A DNA stretch of 64,000 bases from Alkalibacterium sp049389645 (GCF_049389645.1 NZ_CP186540.1:682001-746000), one strand, 5' to 3'; positions 44,539 to 53,522 are shown, counted from the first letter of the stretch. Numbers and translations are program-made. The notes: a model not told the origin generated them from the sequence alone.

Positions 44539-45675
44539 TTAATCATCAGTTAATATGTTTTTCGGATCATAGACGATCTCGATGGTCGAATGGTGAATAG
44601 CATAATTTGATAAAGCTTTTCTGGTTTTTTTCTTGATCGATTCAATCCCATCTATATCTTCCACTGCAGTGCTGATCGTCACCGTCATAGCGTGTTCCTT
44701 ACCATCAATAGACCAAACATGTAAATGCGAGACATTCGTTACCCCCTCGATTGAAATAATCATTTCTTTTATATTTTTTCGAGACAAGTTTTTAGGTGTC
44801 GCATCTAAAAATATCTCAATCGTTTCTCTGAATAAAGGCCACGTTCTATAAACAATAAATCCCGCTATAGCTATGGACAGTAGGGGATCCAAGAAGTACC
44901 AGTCTGTAAAGTTTAAAACGACACTCACTAATAAGACGCCCACCCATCCTAAAACATCTTCCATCATATGCAGGTTGATCAAGGATTCATTATTCGACTC
45001 TCCGCGACTCATTAACCAGGCGGAAAAACCATTTGCTACTATCGCAGCTATCGAAAGCCAAAACATGCCTTCATGATTGACCGGCTCCGGATTCAATAAC
45101 CGTGGGACAGCATTAAAGAGAACCACCATCGAGCCGCCTAATAAAATGACAGAAGTAACTAAAGCACCTAATAAAGAAAACCGCTGGTGCCCGAAACTAT
45201 ATTGATCATCGGCTTCTTTGGTAGAGATTTTTTCAAAGTAACTGGCTAATCCAATAGACAGCGCATCACCTAGATCATGAATGGCATCTGTCATAATAGC
45301 AATACTGTTAAACAGAAAACCAAAGACGAATTCGATGGCCGAAAAGAATAGATTCAAGCTGAATACAAACATCATTTTTTTTGACGTTTCTTGATTCATT
45401 ATAGATTCTATACCATGGTGGTGCCCTTGATGGAAATTTGCCTCTTTGCTTTTATGCGTATTTTCGTCTTCAGCCTCCATGTCTGACATTGTGATTTTTT
45501 CAAATTCCAAGACTTTTTTTATCTGCTCGATAGCTACATCCGTTTCATCCAGAGTCATTTCATTATTTTCAAAATCTATTTTAACGGCAGAATTGGATGT
45601 CAATTTATTCAATTTTTCTTCTAAAATTATAGAACAGTTTTTGCAATGTAAACCATTTAATTTGTATTCGGTCAT
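44539..45675 (-). CDS. Cation diffusion facilitator with N-terminal HMA domain
   Basis: 378 aa from the ATG at 45675 (AGAGG upstream). Residues 1-65 resemble a heavy-metal-associated domain with the GLHCKNC metal-binding loop. A His-rich linker (HQGHHHG) follows, then the CDF membrane domain with six helices; DAIHDLGD in helix 2 and the matching helix 5 Asp/His set form the transport site. A cytoplasmic C-terminal domain (HLHVWSIDG) ends the protein. Fusion of HMA to a CDF exporter is unusual. The CzrA-type gene lies directly upstream with a 4-bp gap, so zinc/cobalt/cadmium export under its control is likely. Confidence 0.88.
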   Translation of the reverse strand: MTEYKLNGLHCKNCSIILEEKLNKLTSNSAVKIDFENNEMTLDETDVAIEQIKKVLEFEKITMSDMEAEDENTHKSKEANFHQGHHHGIESIMNQETSKKMMFVFSLNLFFSAIEFVFGFLFNSIAIMTDAIHDLGDALSIGLASYFEKISTKEADDQYSFGHQRFSLLGALVTSVILLGGSMVVLFNAVPRLLNPEPVNHEGMFWLSIAAIVANGFSAWLMSRGESNNESLINLHMMEDVLGWVGVLLVSVVLNFTDWYFLDPLLSIAIAGFIVYRTWPLFRETIEIFLDATPKNLSRKNIKEMIISIEGVTNVSHLHVWSIDGKEHAMTVTISTAVEDIDGIESIKKKTRKALSNYAIHHSTIEIVYDPKNILTDD

Positions 45676-45679
45676 TTTT

Positions 45680-45973
45680 CTACCTCTTTTCTTGAACATG
45701 TGTGACGACTTGGTTGATCAGTTCATAAACATGCTCATCCATTATAGAGTAGATACGCGTTTTACCCTCTCTGCGTGATTTTACAAGTCTTGCGGCTTTT
45801 AAGATTTTTAGTTGATGTGAGACTGCCGATTGTTCCATATTCAGAGTATCTGCTATCGTATTTACATTCATATCATTTAACGATAAATAATATACAACGG
45901 CTAACCGATGAGGATCACTTAGTGCTTTAAACAATAACGCTGCACCTTCAAGTGTTTCATTTTCGATTTTCAT
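45680..45973 (-). CDS. ArsR-family metal-sensing repressor, CzrA/SmtB type
   Basis: 97 aa from the ATG at 45973 (AAAGAGG upstream; the longer frame to 46078 has no RBS). The winged helix includes ALSDPHRL and recognition helix EQSAVSHQLKIL. The C-terminal alpha5 site DEHVYELINQVVTHVQE supplies Asp, His (two on) and His (13 on) as in CzrA, but the fourth CzrA ligand His is Glu here. It presumably represses itself and the downstream CDF gene and releases on zinc-group metals. Confidence 0.9.
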   Translation of the reverse strand: MKIENETLEGAALLFKALSDPHRLAVVYYLSLNDMNVNTIADTLNMEQSAVSHQLKILKAARLVKSRREGKTRIYSIMDEHVYELINQVVTHVQEKR

Positions 45974-45984
45974 CTTTACACCTC

Positions 45985-46016
45985 TTTCATATGTATGTAT
46001 GTTCATATGTTCATGA
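45985..46016. promoter_or_regulatory. Probable CzrA-type operator
   Basis: Repeated TGAACATATGAACATA-like half sites (plus strand TATGTTCATATGTTCATG) just upstream of the repressor start, resembling ArsR/CzrA operators built from TGAAC and GTTCA. A TATCAT box overlaps its distal edge. Confidence 0.5.
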
Positions 46017-46044
46017 TACCATTTTTTTATTCCTTTTTCCATCA

Positions 46045-46099
46045 CATAAAAAAAACTCTCCGTTAACGTCATTATCAAGGGATAAACCTTGATAATGAC
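46045..46099 (-). terminator. Terminator after the MinJ-like gene
   Basis: Perfect 13-bp stem GTCATTATCAAGG/CCTTGATAATGAC with a 6-nt loop (46068-46099), then a spacer and eight T. Confidence 0.85.
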
Positions 46100-46121
46100 C
46101 TCAACTGAGAAGTTAATATAT

Positions 46122-47318
46122 TTAGTATTCGATTTCTTCCAATGTTACAAGTCCCAAATCATGAGCATCTTCTTCATAAATAGGCGTTTCTGCTATGACA
46201 AGTTCCCCATCCAATCGTTTCAATTTAAGTTTGCTGTATGAACGATTGTTAAACAAGGATTCGGTAAGGTCTTCTGAAGAGGTCAATTTTACCTGATTCG
46301 ATTCTACGATGACATCCCCTATTTCAATTGACATTCTCTCGGCTGGACTGTTTGGTCTTACAGCTACGACACGCAATCCATCTTGATCTGGTCCAAATTT
46401 AAATGCCCATTTCCTTTCTCGCTGTCTATGTCTATACAGTACATAAACACCTCCAACAAGCATCACAATTAATCCAATTGCACTGAACTCTTCTCTCCAA
46501 AATGTCAGTCCCACTAGTAAGACGCTTAATACGCTAAGTAGTGAAAAATCCTTAATAATGGCCTGTTTGGCTTCAGAAGGAAGTTGTGCCTGCACGGTAT
46601 ATCTGAAACCTAAAAGTACAGGTATGATCAAGAACGAATAGGTTTGATTGCCCATTGAAAAAACGGGCCACCAGTCGAAGAGCGCGGTAAACGTTTCGCC
46701 CGGTACAATCACGACCAGAGGAATCAGCCATAAAGGTTTCATCCGGTACCTTGCTACTAGCTTACCACGTTTTGTTTTCATAAATCTTGGGACAAATTGA
46801 TTCGTATTTCCTTTGTTCAAAACAATTATAGTGCTTAGCAATAACAAAACAACTAGAACAAGTATCACTCGGGTACTTTCTAAACTCGTCGATGTCTGAC
46901 TTAATATAGGACTGTTCCATTGTTCCAGGATATCGCCAAATAATGACGCTTCCGTGACAAAATAACTCAATCCCAACACAGTCAAACCAGCCGTACTAAA
47001 CGTAAAAATTGGATGAATGAATCTATAGCCTAAACCTAAAAATAACAGCGTCACAATATGATAGACTATGATCCAGTCAATCGTAACCGGCATCCCTATA
47101 CCCACTGAAAGCAAGGATATGACTGCTCCAGGAATGAGACCCCATGTTATTAATCTTTTAATTTCATAATTTTCTTTATACACAGTCGTTCTGAGCTTAC
47201 TTCTGGAGTACTTGAAACGTCTGTTTTTGGATAAGAGTGCTAAAACGACACCAATGATGAACGTTGGTTGCAATACAAATAACAAAAGTGCCAGCAAGAT
47301 ATTTTGAAACAATGTCAT
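46122..47318 (-). CDS. minJ: MinJ-like polytopic membrane protein with PDZ domain
   Basis: 398 aa from the ATG at 47318 (AAGGGATG upstream), close to Bacillus MinJ in length. About eight membrane helices occupy residues 5-290; a C-terminal PDZ domain (about 300-385) contains GLRVVAVRPNSPAERMSIEIGD, read as two blocks. In Bacillus minJ also lies near ftsE-ftsX and bridges DivIVA and MinD at the division site. Here a structured RNA candidate separates it from ftsX. A generic PDZ-family transport regulator is the main alternative. Confidence 0.75.
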   Translation of the reverse strand: MTLFQNILLALLLFVLQPTFIIGVVLALLSKNRRFKYSRSKLRTTVYKENYEIKRLITWGLIPGAVISLLSVGIGMPVTIDWIIVYHIVTLLFLGLGYRFIHPIFTFSTAGLTVLGLSYFVTEASLFGDILEQWNSPILSQTSTSLESTRVILVLVVLLLLSTIIVLNKGNTNQFVPRFMKTKRGKLVARYRMKPLWLIPLVVIVPGETFTALFDWWPVFSMGNQTYSFLIIPVLLGFRYTVQAQLPSEAKQAIIKDFSLLSVLSVLLVGLTFWREEFSAIGLIVMLVGGVYVLYRHRQRERKWAFKFGPDQDGLRVVAVRPNSPAERMSIEIGDVIVESNQVKLTSSEDLTESLFNNRSYSKLKLKRLDGELVIAETPIYEEDAHDLGLVTLEEIEY

Positions 47319-47388
47319 ATTTTTCATCCCTTCGAATCTGTATTTATCTTATTTTATCATATTAAAACAAAACTTACTTTGTTTATAC

Positions 47389-47433
47389 AAAAAACTCCCG
47401 ATGTGACGGTATGACCTCACATAAGGAGTTTTA
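47389..47433 (-). terminator. Terminator of the candidate RNA
   Basis: AAAACTCC...ATGTGA pairs with TCACAT...GGAGTTTT, followed by six T on the minus strand. Confidence 0.85.
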
Positions 47434-47620
47434 CTTATACACTAGGATTTAAGGACGTACGAACCCGGCAACATACCTGAGGTACTAGTCAGGTGTAAGT
47501 GATCCAAGAGCCGCACGCACCGCTGTATGAGCACCCACGCATATCCTTCGACATGGTAAACGGCCCCAAATTGATAGCAGAACATTAACCATCTTGAAGA
47601 TGAATTTAAAATACTTTTTA
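47389..47620 (-). ncRNA. Candidate structured non-coding RNA, class unknown
   Basis: About 230 nt between ftsX and minJ, richer in G+C than its surroundings, without a plausible frame and ending in a strong terminator. Helices visible by eye: GGGGCCG/CGGCTCT (47561-47567 with 47507-47513), a CATGTC-GAAG-GATATG hairpin (47555-47540), TACCTGA/TCAGGT-type hairpin (47475-47494), and ACTTATACAC with GTGTAAGT (47433-47442 with 47493-47500). It does not match tmRNA, RNase P, SRP, 6S or the common riboswitches I can recall. The promoter is not clear. A raiA-motif RNA is one possibility that I cannot test. Confidence 0.5.
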
Positions 47621-47686
47621 CAATTCGTTTAAATACTTTTTTTAACCACGTCGATTTTCCTCTTATCTGCTTTTCTGACTATATGT

Positions 47687-47711
47687 AAGAAGAGGGAAAA
47701 CACCCCTCTTT
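47687..47711 (-). terminator. Weak terminator after ftsX
   Basis: AAGAGGG/CCCTCTT hairpin with a 7-nt loop immediately past the ftsX stop; poor T-run, so read-through into the RNA region is possible. Confidence 0.5.
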
Positions 47712-47715
47712 TAAA

Positions 47716-48606
47716 TTAAACTTTCAAGAATTTTCTAATTGACAATGATGATCCAACGCTTCCTATAACTATACCAATAGTTAGAAGTAATACAACGATT
47801 TGTAGTAAAAATGGGTTAGGCGGTAATAAACTGAAATATGTGCCCGATAGATATCCCATTAATGTATCAAAACCTCTTAAATAAAAATAGGAAATAATCG
47901 ATACAGGAATCAACGCTCCAGCAAAACCAATCAGTGCACCTTCGATCAAGAATGGCCATCTAATAAACCAGTTTGTTGCACCCACTAATTTCATGATTTC
48001 GATTTCTGTTCTCCTTGAAAAGATAGTAATTCGAATAGTATTGGAAATTAAGAAGACAGCTGTGAATATCAGCGCACCGATTATAACGGCTCCAACATTT
48101 CTTACTGTTCCCATCAATTCAAAGAGTCGATCAGCTTCTGCTCCACCGTAGTTGACATTATCAACCACAGGACCTAACTTCTCGGCTTCCTCAGCTACTT
48201 CTGATGTGTATTCAGGCAAGGATGTATTTAAAATGAATACGTCATGCAAGGGATTATCGTCCCCTTCAAATAGTCCGAATTCCTCGCCATAGCTTCCCAT
48301 GACATTATCCAGTTCTTCTTCTCTACTTGAAAACTCAATAGATTCAATATTTCCGATTTCATCCAATTCACTTCTCAAAGCTTCTTGTTCTGACTCTTCC
48401 GTTCCGGTTGCAACATAGACCCTCACACTAACGTCTTCTTCGACATCAGACGCTAACTTATTCACATTCATCAAGAGTGCAATTAAACTCCCTACTAATA
48501 ATAGTGTGATAGCGACAGCACTGATAGCTGCAAATGTCATCCATCCATTACGTTTAATACTTTTAAATGATTCTTTTATATGTCTTCCTGCATTTCTAAA
48601 TTTCAT
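47716..48606 (-). CDS. ftsX: Cell division protein FtsX
   Basis: 296 aa from the ATG at 48606 (AGGGGAG upstream). The FtsX topology: helix 1 at about 22-45, an extracytoplasmic domain at about 46-165, then three helices. The inter-helix block FSRRTEIEIMKLVGATNWFIRWPF is the FtsX family hallmark. With FtsE it forms the ABC-type complex that activates peptidoglycan hydrolases at division. It overlaps ftsE by 11 bp. Confidence 0.95.
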   Translation of the reverse strand: MKFRNAGRHIKESFKSIKRNGWMTFAAISAVAITLLLVGSLIALLMNVNKLASDVEEDVSVRVYVATGTEESEQEALRSELDEIGNIESIEFSSREEELDNVMGSYGEEFGLFEGDDNPLHDVFILNTSLPEYTSEVAEEAEKLGPVVDNVNYGGAEADRLFELMGTVRNVGAVIIGALIFTAVFLISNTIRITIFSRRTEIEIMKLVGATNWFIRWPFLIEGALIGFAGALIPVSIISYFYLRGFDTLMGYLSGTYFSLLPPNPFLLQIVVLLLTIGIVIGSVGSSLSIRKFLKV

Positions 48607-49282
48607 AACCGTACTCCCCTCTTTCCTGGTCGCGGGCAATACGTCCATTTTCAACAGCTAAAACACGATGTCTCACGCGGTTAACAATCTCGCTGTTGTG
48701 CGTTGCCATAATGATCGTCGTACCATGATTATTGATTTCCTCAAGCAAATCCATGATACCCTCTGCCGTTTCCGGATCCAAGTTCCCTGTTGGTTCATCT
48801 GCAATGAGTATACGTGGCATATTGGCTATCGCTCTAGCAATCGCAACACGTTGCTGTTCTCCGCCTGATAGTTCATTTGGAAACATGCGTACTTTGTGTT
48901 TTAATCCAACTAAATCCAAAACTTCTAACGATCTTTTTTTGATATTCTTAGGATTTTTACCTACCACTTGCATTGCGTATGCAACATTCTCATACACAGT
49001 CAAACGTGGTAATAGTTTGAAATCCTGGAACACTACGCCTACGTGTCTTCTTAGGAATGGGATTTTTTTTCTCTTCAAATTCATTAAATCAAATTCGCCC
49101 ACTTTGACTGTTCCTTTTGTAGGCAGCTCTTCACGGTAAATCATTTTTATGAAGGTTGATTTACCTGCACCACTCGGGCCTACAACATAGACAAACTCTC
49201 CTTGGTCGATCGTTACGTCCAACCCATTAATAGCAGTGATGCCATTAGGATATTTTTTATAGACATTTCTCATCTCTATCAT
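48596..49282 (-). CDS. ftsE: Cell division ATP-binding protein FtsE
   Basis: 228-aa ABC ATPase. Walker A GPSGAGKST near residue 36, Q-loop VFQDFKLLP, signature LSGGEQQRVA, Walker B ILIADEPTGNLDP and H-loop ATHNSEIV. The N terminus IEMRNVYKKYPNGITAI is typical of FtsE. Its 3' end overlaps ftsX. A 425-bp AT-rich gap separates it from prfB, wider than in many relatives. Confidence 0.96.
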   Translation of the reverse strand: MIEMRNVYKKYPNGITAINGLDVTIDQGEFVYVVGPSGAGKSTFIKMIYREELPTKGTVKVGEFDLMNLKRKKIPFLRRHVGVVFQDFKLLPRLTVYENVAYAMQVVGKNPKNIKKRSLEVLDLVGLKHKVRMFPNELSGGEQQRVAIARAIANMPRILIADEPTGNLDPETAEGIMDLLEEINNHGTTIIMATHNSEIVNRVRHRVLAVENGRIARDQERGEYGYEI

Positions 49283-49657
49283 TAATTATATCACCTATCT
49301 ATTTTAGATTTTTATTCTAATCTGGTAAGCAACCTATAACTATTTTCACTTGCTTTTTGTAACCTCACTTAGTATATCATCATTTTCACACAGTTCTGTT
49401 TTAAACAAATTACAATATTGTTTCAACGTAATATTTATGTTTTTTTAAAAAAACATAAATTGATGCAATAAATCATATATGAAAAAAATCACCACTTACC
49501 TCTTTTTTTCGCCTTTATCCAGATTCAAAAACCCACTTAACTCACATAAAACAACTTTAATTGGGTTTCTCACTCCATTGTTACTTTCGTAGCCTTATCC
49601 TTATTTTTCTTGTTATTTTTGTCTAAAATATGACAGTAGCGAATTATTTCCCTAAAA
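49283..49657. other. AT-rich intergenic region between prfB and ftsE
   Basis: No gene recognised. Contains a perfect 26-bp palindrome of TTTATG and T-runs (49434-49459), which could be a weak hairpin or simply AT-rich sequence; ftsE's promoter must lie here. Confidence 0.5.
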
Positions 49658-49659
49658 TA

Positions 49660-49692
49660 AAATACAGACCTCCATCTTGGAAGCCTGTATTT
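49660..49692 (-). terminator. Terminator after prfB
   Basis: AAATACAG.CTTCC pairs with GGAGG.CTGTATTT (mismatches in the middle), T-rich tail on the minus strand. Confidence 0.8.
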
Positions 49693-49708
49693 ACTCATTA
49701 TTCACTTT

Positions 49709-50813
49709 TTATCTATTCATTGTTAACCTTAAATAAGCATTGATGAATGGATCGATTTCTCCATCCATAACAGCATCAGTATTTCCTGTTTCCTCATTTG
49801 TTCTATGATCTTTCACCATAGCATATGGGTGGAAAACATATGATCTGATTTGAGAGCCCCAACCAATTTCTTTTTGTTCGCCCCTGATTTCTGCCATTTC
49901 CTGCTCTTTTTCTTCGATTTCTTTTTGATACAACTTGGCTTTCAACATATTCATTGCTAGTTCTTTATTGGCTATTTGTGAACGTCCGGCTTGACTGGAA
50001 GCCACAAGACCCGTTTCTTTATGAGTGATACGTACAGCTGAATCTGTTTTATTGATGTGCTGTCCACCAGCACCACTCGCACGATACGTATCAACACGAA
50101 TATCATCTGGATTAACAACAATATCTATTTCATCGGTGATTTCCGGAATAACGTCTATAGAAACAAAAGAGGTGTGACGTCTACCATTTGAATCAAAAGG
50201 AGAAAGACGGACAAGTCGGTGTACCCCTTTTTCGGCTTTCAATAAGCCATAGGCATTCGTTCCTTTAATCAACAACGTTACACTTTTAATTCCCGCCTCA
50301 TCACCACTTTGGTAATCAAGGACCTCGTAGGATAGTCCTTTTTTTTCTACCCAACGTGTGTACATGCGGTAAAGCATTTCGCCCCAGTCTTGAGACTCTG
50401 TTCCCCCAGCCCCAGGGTGTAATTCCATGATCGCGTTGTTTTTATCATAAGGGTCACTTAATAACATGTCTAATTCATATTGATTGATGACCTGCTCTAA
50501 TTCAGCTAAATTCGATTCGATTTCGGATTGTATCTCTTCATCTTCTTCATCTCTCAACATATCGATCAAGATGGCAATCTCTTCGATCGTTTCTTCCATA
50601 TTTTTAAAAGTTTGATAAGCATCTTTTTTTTCATTGCCTTCTTTAATAACCATTTGCGCTTCCTCTTGATCATCCCAAAAAGTAGGATCGGCCATTTTTT
50701 GATCAAATTCAGCGATATCTGTTTCAAGTTTTTCTAAGTCAAAGAGACCCCCTAAAGTCTTCGACTTTAAGTTTTGCTGCATTTAATTTATTTGTCATTT
50801 CACTTATTTCCAT
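49709..50813 (-). CDS. prfB: Peptide chain release factor 2, expressed by programmed +1 frameshift
   Basis: The gene is split: the zero frame runs from the ATG at 50813 (GGAGG upstream) to an in-frame TGA at 50741-50739, and the body continues in the +1 frame from 50740 to 49709. The joined protein is 367 aa, starting MEISEMTNKL and continuing ...DFRGSL|DLEKLET. It carries the codon-recognition tripeptide SPF and the peptidyl-hydrolysis motif GGQ in ASGAGGQHINK. RF2 reads UAA and UGA, so low RF2 favours the shift and restores its own supply. It follows secA, as in most Firmicutes. Confidence 0.96.
50738..50753 (-). promoter_or_regulatory. prfB frameshift site
   Basis: Minus strand AGGGGGTCTCTTTGAC: an internal SD (AGGGGG), slippery CTT and stop TGA followed by C, the classic arrangement. 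A +1 slip on CTT skips one T and reads GAC. Confidence 0.95.
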
Positions 50814-50881
50814 CATTTGCCTCCGTTTTATATAGCTGAAAAGGAACAGATAAACTATCCATTCCTTTTCCAGGTTTAATA

Positions 50882-53344
50882 TTATCCCAATTGTGTGTGT
50901 ACTTCCTCATCATGCGAGTGAGATTTTTTCTCAACTGCACGATGTGCTTGTTTTTTATTACCGTTTGGTGTTGCCTGTTCACGTTTCAAGTTTTGTCTGA
51001 TTTGAGATTTCATTAACAGACGAGTCACATCATGTTCAATTTCACCAATCATTTCTTCAAACAACGTGAAGCCTTCTTGTTGATATTCTGTTAATGGATT
51101 AAATTGTCCATATGAGCGCAAGCCAATCCCTTGTCTTAATTGATCCATCTGATCAATATGATCTGTCCATTTCTTGTCAACAACACGCAAGACAACCACT
51201 TTTTCAAATTCAAGCACTTGATCTTTCCCATTAAGCTGAGATGTTTTTTCTTCATAATTTGCCAGAGATAAATCAATTAAAATTCCCTCGATTTGACTTG
51301 CTGATTTCCCTTTTAAATCTTCAACTGATAAATCATCAGGATGAACCAGGGTCGTGTGTGCAAAATCTTCGATGTGTTCTAGATTCCATTTTGTAGAGTC
51401 TTCCTGCTGAGTGTTCAATTGAACAAAACGTTCTATTGTGCGTTTGATCATAGGAACTGCAACATAATTTAGTGACTCTTCTTCCAATATCACTTTTAAA
51501 CGTTGAGAGTAAATAACTTCACGCTGTTCACGCATAACATCATCATATTTCAGTACGTTACGACGTGTGTCATAGTTATTTCCTTCTACACGTTTTTGAG
51601 CTGATTCAACTTGACGGCTGATCATTCTGCTTTGAATGACAGCATCATCTTCGGTAATTTTAAGTTGCTCAAGGACCATTCGGATACGTTCAGATCCAAA
51701 ACGTTTCATCAAGTCATCTTCAAGAGAAAGATAAAACTGGGAAACCCCAGGATCGCCTTGACGACCCGAACGTCCTCTTAATTGATTATCAATACGTCTT
51801 GATTCATGACGTTCAGTCCCAATAACTGCTAATCCACCAAGTTCTTTAACGCCGGGACCTAATTTGATATCTGTCCCACGACCAGCCATGTTCGTTGCAA
51901 TCGTGACGGCACCGGGTTGTCCGGCATTCACGACGATTTCAGCTTCACGGAAGTTGTTTTTCGCATTCAAGACTTCGTGTGGAATGCCTTCTCTTTTGAG
52001 AAGATCGCTGATTACTTCAGATGTTTCGACAGCCACTGTACCAACGAGTACCGGTTGCCCTTTACCGTGACGCTCTCTAATATCTTCAGCTACAGCATTA
52101 AATTTGCTTTCAAGCGTTGGATAAAGCAAATCATCACGGTCATCACGGATTAACGGACGGTTAGTAGGAATGGCAATGACATTCATGTTATAAATCTCTC
52201 TAAATTCTTCTTCTTCAGTTTTCGCTGTACCTGTCATCCCAGACAATTTTTTATACATACGGAAGTAGTTTTGGAATGTAATAGTCGCCATTGTTTTAGA
52301 TTCTTTTTGAATCTCGACATTTTCTTTTGCTTCTATTGCCTGATGCAAGCCATCTGAATAGCGACGACCCTCCATAAGACGACCAGTAAATTGGTCAACA
52401 ATCTTCACTGCATTATCAGCCACAACATAATCAATATCACGTAACATAATATAATTCGCACGTAAAGCTTGATCGACGTGATGTACGAGTGCTTGATTTT
52501 CAATGTCATACAAGTTGGTCACATGGAAGGTGCTTTCAGCTTTTTCAATCCCTTCTTCAGTTAAAGAAATGGATTTAGAAGATAAATCGATCGTGTAATC
52601 CTCTTCCTCTTTCAGACCTTTGATAAAGAAATCACAACGTGTGTAGAATGATGTCGATTTGTTTGCTTGGCCAGAAATAATCAGCGGTGTTCGCGCTTCG
52701 TCGACCAAAATCGAGTCGACCTCATCCAGAATAGCAAAATTCAGTGGACGTTGAGCCATTTGTTCTTTGTAAACGACCATATTGTCTCTAAGATAATCGA
52801 ATCCTAATTCATTATTCGTTGAATAAGTAATATCGCAGAGATAGGCCTCTTTTTTTTCAGCAGACGTTTTTGAATTCAGGTTTAACCCAACTGTCAGTCC
52901 CATCCATCTGTATAATTCACCCATTTCTTCTGCATCACGTGTCGCCAAATAATCGTTGACAGTTACGACGTGTACGCCTTCACCAGAAATAGCATTCAAG
53001 TAAACAGGCATCGTAGCGGTAAGAGTCTTCCCTTCACCGGTTTTCATTTCAGAAATATTCCCTTCATGTAAGGAAATACCCCCCATTAATTGAACTCTAA
53101 ACGGGTACAACCCTAAGACACGGCGTGCGGCTTCTCTCACTGTCGCAAACGTTTCAACGAGCAAGTCGTCTAGTGTTTCACCTTTCGCATAGCGGTTTTT
53201 AAATTCTACAGTTTTTGCTTTTAACTCGTCATCATTTAAAGCTTCCATCTGAGCACTTAATGCTTCAATTTTGTCAGCTGACTTACCATATCTTTTTAAA
53301 ATTTTATTATCGTTTTCAAATATTCTTTTTAATAAATGAGCCAT
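50882..53344 (-). CDS. secA: Preprotein translocase ATPase SecA
   Basis: 820 aa. Walker A MKTGEGKT near residue 97, DEAD-like LDEVDSILVDEARTPL near 205, the second motor domain with RGTDIKLGPGV and GRSGRQGDPG, and helical scaffold/wing to about 790. The end is a hydrophilic His/Lys-rich tail (KSHSHDEEV) with no CxCx8CH zinc motif, so the SecB/lipid-binding C-terminal domain is missing. RBS GAGGAG precedes the ATG. It drives Sec-dependent export. Confidence 0.96.
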   Translation of the reverse strand: MAHLLKRIFENDNKILKRYGKSADKIEALSAQMEALNDDELKAKTVEFKNRYAKGETLDDLLVETFATVREAARRVLGLYPFRVQLMGGISLHEGNISEMKTGEGKTLTATMPVYLNAISGEGVHVVTVNDYLATRDAEEMGELYRWMGLTVGLNLNSKTSAEKKEAYLCDITYSTNNELGFDYLRDNMVVYKEQMAQRPLNFAILDEVDSILVDEARTPLIISGQANKSTSFYTRCDFFIKGLKEEEDYTIDLSSKSISLTEEGIEKAESTFHVTNLYDIENQALVHHVDQALRANYIMLRDIDYVVADNAVKIVDQFTGRLMEGRRYSDGLHQAIEAKENVEIQKESKTMATITFQNYFRMYKKLSGMTGTAKTEEEEFREIYNMNVIAIPTNRPLIRDDRDDLLYPTLESKFNAVAEDIRERHGKGQPVLVGTVAVETSEVISDLLKREGIPHEVLNAKNNFREAEIVVNAGQPGAVTIATNMAGRGTDIKLGPGVKELGGLAVIGTERHESRRIDNQLRGRSGRQGDPGVSQFYLSLEDDLMKRFGSERIRMVLEQLKITEDDAVIQSRMISRQVESAQKRVEGNNYDTRRNVLKYDDVMREQREVIYSQRLKVILEEESLNYVAVPMIKRTIERFVQLNTQQEDSTKWNLEHIEDFAHTTLVHPDDLSVEDLKGKSASQIEGILIDLSLANYEEKTSQLNGKDQVLEFEKVVVLRVVDKKWTDHIDQMDQLRQGIGLRSYGQFNPLTEYQQEGFTLFEEMIGEIEHDVTRLLMKSQIRQNLKREQATPNGNKKQAHRAVEKKSHSHDEEVHTQLG

Positions 53345-53483
53345 GAATACAAATCTCCTCTATCGTTTCATTTCTACTACTATACTTCCGGAATTTATCA
53401 TACCGTGTAATTGTACCATTATTCAGGTTCAAATAAAAGACTTGTTCCCATAAATATAGACAACTCCTCCATATTTATCCAAT

Positions 53484-53515
53484 AAAAAAAGACGAGCATA
53501 TTCGCTCGTCTTTTT
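53484..53515 (-). terminator. Terminator after hpf
   Basis: Stem AAAAAGACGAGC/GCTCGTCTTTTT with a GAATAT loop and T-run, between hpf and secA. Confidence 0.93.
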
Positions 53516-53522
53516 ATTGAAA

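Noticed and set aside
45974..46078. Longer N terminus for the ArsR-family repressor
   Set aside because: It covers the operator repeats and the adjacent terminator's T-run and has no RBS; the ATG at 45973 follows AAAGAGG.
47389..47620. tmRNA, RNase P, SRP or 6S RNA as identity of the ftsX-minJ element
   Set aside because: The conserved GGGGGCG...GGATTCGAC tmRNA start and tag frame, the RNase P type B core, and SRP and 6S hallmarks are not found; the length also fits none well.
49434..49459. Palindrome TTTATG/T-run/A-run as a functional operator
   Set aside because: It consists mainly of T and A runs, which form palindromes by chance in AT-rich gaps.
50800..50982. Frameshifted SecA zinc tail
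   Set aside because: The overlapping frame downstream (KYTHNWDNIKPGKG) has no Cys-rich CxCx8CH motif, so the tail is genuinely absent.
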